Shown piece by piece: positions 7,708 through 9,807 of a stretch of DNA of 9,807 nt (positions within the stretch are counted from its first letter, which is position 1; each line of letters starts with the position of its first letter). The notes beneath the pieces are model-generated. The model worked only from the letters and a program-made list of their open reading frames with translations. It had not been told where the DNA came from and did not search any database. Source of the stretch: Desulfobacteraceae bacterium (lineage in GTDB: Bacteria; Desulfobacterota; DSM-4660; Desulfatiglandales; Desulfatiglandaceae); the NCBI GenBank assembly GCA_030632525.1, contig DAOVUP010000020.1, positions 1 through 9,807 on the forward strand, in the 5' to 3' direction. Made by a program: the position numbers and the translations under genes.

Positions 7708-8135
7708 TGGAAAGATTCGAACCGATTATTATTGCGTTTTGCTGTCAGTTCTGAGGATATAGCGCCGCGGACCTGGCAGGTTCCATGCGTCTTCAATATC
7801 CCAGCAACATTAATATCATCAAACTTCCCTGCACCGGGAAAATTGATCTCATCCATCTCCTCAGGTCCTTTGAGAAAGGGGCCGATGGCGTTTATGTGGT
7901 GGGCTGTCTGGAAGGAGCATGTCAGTTCACCAGTGGGAACATCAGGGCCCGTAAAAGAGTTGAACAGGCCCAGGAGATCCTGGAAAAAATTGGGGTCGGA
8001 GGAGAGAGAGTGCAGATGTTTAATCTCTCCTCAAGTGAGGCACCCCATTTCGTCCAGGTCGCCGTGGAGATGACTGAAAAAATAAGAGATATGGGACCAA
8101 ATCCGATCAAAACAGCCATGCAGAAGGCAGCATAA
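7707..8135 (+). CDS. mvhD: Selenocysteine-containing MvhD/FrhD-like [2Fe-2S] electron-transfer subunit
   Basis: Reading through the UGA at 7752-7754 gives 142 aa, the usual size for the MvhD (F420-non-reducing hydrogenase delta) family. The N-terminus IIIAFCCQFU-GYSAADLAG matches the family's cluster motif, in which the Sec (residue 16) replaces a Cys. Further Cys are at 42 (LPCTGK) and 67/72 (VVGCLEGACQF), followed by SGNIRARKRV, all hallmarks of the family. MvhD carries a [2Fe-2S] cluster and links an electron donor to HdrA; in Moorella a homolog belongs to the HdrCBA-MvhD-MetVF complex. It overlaps the hdrA stop by one base (ATG at 7707) or four (ATG at 7704). Without Sec decoding only an internal ATG at 7785 would be called, losing the cluster motif. 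No hydrogenase genes are in view, so the donor is probably HdrA itself rather than a hydrogenase. Confidence 0.92.
7752..7754 (+). other. In-frame UGA decoded as selenocysteine in MvhD
   Basis: The UGA follows CCQF at the position of a conserved Cys in the N-terminal motif of MvhD. The downstream frame is uninterrupted family sequence. VhuD, the methanogen homolog, is a known selenoprotein. Confidence 0.9.
7762..7790 (+). promoter_or_regulatory. Candidate bacterial SECIS hairpin of mvhD
   Basis: GGACCT (7769-7774) pairs with AGGT-T-CC (7778-7784, one bulged T) around a GGC loop at 7775-7777; GCGC (7762-7765) can pair with GCGT (7787-7790) below it. The loop begins 20 bases after the UGA, with two G residues first, which fits the bacterial SECIS consensus. 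Confidence 0.65.
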
Positions 8136-8137
8136 TG

Positions 8138-8278
8138 GTAGTGTTGAGTGGTCAAATGGTTGAGTGGTTGAGTTGCCGAGAAAACGTCCTGTTCTGAAAA
8201 TCCCGGAATGGTCCTCGCTTAAAAGGGAGTCTCTGAACTCCCCACTCAACTACTCAACTGACTCAACTACTTAACCCA
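8138..8278. repeat. Imperfect inverted-repeat element between mvhD and metV
   Basis: The left arm (about 8138-8178) repeats TTGAGTGG and GGTTGAGT units; the right arm (about 8238-8278) carries the reverse complement units CACTCAACTACTCAACT and ACTCAACTAC. The arms flank about 60 unique bases. In RNA they could form a long stem; as DNA they look like a REP-like or MITE-like mobile palindrome. No coding frame crosses it. It sits inside an otherwise compact operon and could change the relative expression of metV and metF. Confidence 0.7.
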
Positions 8279-8301
8279 TTCAAAAGAGGAGGATATATCA
8301 T

Positions 8302-8970
8302 ATGATCGTTGCAAACAAAAAGCCTATTGAGGAGATTATCGATATGGTAAAGGGCTACCGGAAACTCCTCATTTTAGGCTGCAATGAGTGCGTCACCGTT
8401 TGTGAAGCCGGAGGGAAGAAGGAGGTCGCTGTTTTGGCCTCGGCGCTACGCATGTACTTCATGAACGAGGGGACAAAGATAGAGATAGACGAGGTCACAT
8501 TAGAAAGACAGTGTGATCACGAATACTTGGAGGAAATCCGGAACAGCATGGATCAATACGACGCTGTTGTTTCCTTGGCCTGTGGGGTCGGGGTTCAGTT
8601 CATGGCCGAAAAATACTTTGGCAGCCCCATCTATCCTGGAGTCAACACCTGTTTTATGGGGGTGACTGAAGAGCGGGGTGTGTGGAGCGAACGTTGTCAA
8701 GGGTGCGGACAATGCATCTTGGATAGAACCGCCGGCATCTGTCCCATATCCCGGTGCGCCAAGAGACTTCTCAACGGCCCCTGCGGTGGTTCTACAAAAG
8801 GGAAATGTGAAATAAGTAAAGATCTGGATTGTGCGTGGCAAATTATTATTGACCGCCTGAAAGAGCTTGACAGGTTAGACGATTATGAAGAAATAGCTCC
8901 GATCAAAGACTGGTCAACAGAACGGGCCGGGGGCCCCAGAAAAGTGGTCAGGGAGGATGTGAGACAATGA
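8302..8970 (+). CDS. metV: MetV, Cys-rich partner subunit of methylene-H4folate reductase
   Basis: This 222-residue protein is of the MetV family (the domain described as methylene-tetrahydrofolate reductase C-terminal). The start at 8302 has AGGAGG at 8287-8292, 9 bases upstream. The N-terminal half carries GCNECVTVCEAGGK (Cys27, 30, 34), Cys71 and SLACGVGVQF (Cys94). The C-terminal half has the diagnostic run with Cys132, 135, 138 (CQGCGQC), DRTAGICPISRCAK (Cys147, 152) and LNGPCGGSTKGKC (Cys161, 169). The many Cys suit Fe-S and possibly zinc binding. In acetogens MetV pairs with MetF and passes electrons to its FMN, letting the reductase take electrons from Fe-S partners rather than directly from NAD(P)H. 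The stop overlaps the metF start (ATGA), which supports 1:1 coupled translation. Soluble, no signal peptide. Confidence 0.93.
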   Translation: MIVANKKPIEEIIDMVKGYRKLLILGCNECVTVCEAGGKKEVAVLASALRMYFMNEGTKIEIDEVTLERQCDHEYLEEIRNSMDQYDAVVSLACGVGVQFMAEKYFGSPIYPGVNTCFMGVTEERGVWSERCQGCGQCILDRTAGICPISRCAKRLLNGPCGGSTKGKCEISKDLDCAWQIIIDRLKELDRLDDYEEIAPIKDWSTERAGGPRKVVREDVRQ

Positions 8971-9807
8971 GCACTAAAACACCGAGCAGGCTTGAAAAAA
9001 TCCTTGATTCAGGACAATTGGCAGTCACATCAGAGTGCGGACCTCCGAGAGGGAGTGATCCTGAAGCGATCACCAAGAAGGCTGAAATAATCAAAGACCA
9101 CGTGGATGCCATCAACATCACCGATAATCAGACCAGCGTGACCCGTCTTTCCAGTCTGGCCGCCTGTATCCATCTCAAACTGATGGGGATTGAGTCAACG
9201 CTGCAAATGGTGGTCCGGGACAGGAACCGGATCGCCTTGCAGAGCGATATCCTCGGGGCCGCATCGTTTGACATTCATAATATCCTCTGTCTATCAGGGG
9301 ATCACCAGATGTTCGGAGACTCTCCACAGGGACAGAATGTCTTTGACCTGGACTCCATGCAGCTGATTCAAACCGTGAGATTGATGCGAGATGAAGGCAA
9401 ATTCTTAGGGGGGGACGATATTAAGCGACCGCCACAGATGTTTGTGGGGGCAGCAGCCAACCCATTTGCAGATCCCTTTGAAATCAGGGTCCCCCGTTTG
9501 GCAAAAAAAATCGCTGCAGGCGTGGAGTTTATTCAGACCCAGTGTATATATAATTTAGACAAATTTGAGCTTTGGATGAAGGAGGCCCGTGATCGGGGGC
9601 TTCACGAAAAGGTCTATATCCTGGCCGGGGTGACCCCTTTTAAATCAGCAGGGATGGCCAAATATATGAAAAACCGTGTTCCCGGGATGGACGTACCTGA
9701 TGAAGTAGTCAAGAGAATGGCCGGCGTGCCCAAAGAAAACCAGCCCGAAGAAGGAATTGACATATGCGTTGAAACCATCCAGCGGTTGAAGGAATGCGAG
9801 GGAGTGA
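8967..9807 (+). CDS. metF: Methylenetetrahydrofolate reductase MetF (3' end beyond right edge)
   Basis: 280 codons are visible and the frame is open to the last base, so only a short C-terminal tail is missing if it has the usual length of about 290-310. The ATG at 8967 overlaps the metV stop, with GGAGG at 8952-8956. Landmarks are SECGPPRG (Glu23, catalytic acid position), VRDRNRIALQSD (flavin/barrel region), LSGDH (Asp112), FIQTQCIYNLD (Gln192, substrate contact), and GVTPFKSAGMAKYM. All three catalytic positions known from E. coli MetF are kept, so this is likely the active reductase, converting methylene-H4folate to methyl-H4folate in the methyl branch of the Wood-Ljungdahl pathway, or the reverse. 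It is expected to bind FMN or FAD and to work as a MetVF pair linked to MvhD and HdrA. Confidence 0.95.
   Translation, partial: MSTKTPSRLEKILDSGQLAVTSECGPPRGSDPEAITKKAEIIKDHVDAINITDNQTSVTRLSSLAACIHLKLMGIESTLQMVVRDRNRIALQSDILGAASFDIHNILCLSGDHQMFGDSPQGQNVFDLDSMQLIQTVRLMRDEGKFLGGDDIKRPPQMFVGAAANPFADPFEIRVPRLAKKIAAGVEFIQTQCIYNLDKFELWMKEARDRGLHEKVYILAGVTPFKSAGMAKYMKNRVPGMDVPDEVVKRMAGVPKENQPEEGIDICVETIQRLKECEGV

Noticed and set aside
7785..8135. A short MvhD starting at the ATG at 7785
   Set aside because: It would lack the N-terminal cluster motif; family-like sequence extends upstream through the UGA to the ATGs at 7704/7707, which overlap the hdrA stop.

Overview
The window looks like chromosomal DNA from an anaerobic Desulfobacterota (deltaproteobacterial) species, such as a sulfate reducer or syntroph, that carries the Wood-Ljungdahl (reductive acetyl-CoA) pathway. 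The reasons are the gene set (metF/metV with hdrA and mvhD), the very high content of Fe-S and flavin motifs, and apparent use of UGA as selenocysteine in two consecutive genes. No tRNA, rRNA, CRISPR array, transposase or integrase was recognised.

Layout. Bases 1-1797, minus strand: two tandem paralogous genes, the second running off the left edge. Each has two Cys-rich modules followed by a GcvH (glycine cleavage H-protein)-like fold that lacks the lipoyl lysine. Bases 1798-2360: a divergent, AT-richer intergenic region with several short repeats and a possible remnant of a receiver-like domain that ends just before the next gene. Bases 2361 to the right edge, plus strand: a tightly packed operon of a divergent metF-like gene, a giant hdrA, mvhD, metV and metF (cut by the right edge). 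Neighbours overlap by 1-4 bases (hdrA/mvhD, metV/metF) or are close (19 bases, metF-like/hdrA). The exception is a 166-base gap between mvhD and metV, which holds an imperfect inverted-repeat element.

The most important annotation point is that both hdrA (UGA at 3445) and mvhD (UGA at 7752) are interrupted by an in-frame UGA at a position normally occupied by a conserved Cys. Each is followed about 20 nt later by a small hairpin with G-rich apical loop, as expected of bacterial SECIS elements. Automated callers would truncate hdrA, leave an N-terminal orphan of about 63 codons, and lose the N-terminus of mvhD including its cluster motif. Reconstructed, HdrA is 1483 aa and MvhD 142 aa.

How the genes work together (inference from the Moorella HdrCBA-MvhD-MetVF precedent): HdrA here is a tandem double HdrA with an NfnB/GltD-like NAD(P)H-binding flavoprotein inserted in the first half. 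It should collect electrons from NAD(P)H and/or ferredoxin and route them through MvhD and MetV to MetF, which reduces methylene-tetrahydrofolate to methyl-tetrahydrofolate (or runs in reverse during oxidative metabolism). No hdrB or hdrC lies in the window. The upstream MetF-like protein keeps the catalytic Glu and Asp positions but has Asn where MetF has the substrate-binding Gln, so its role is uncertain. The GcvH-like pair has no assigned function.
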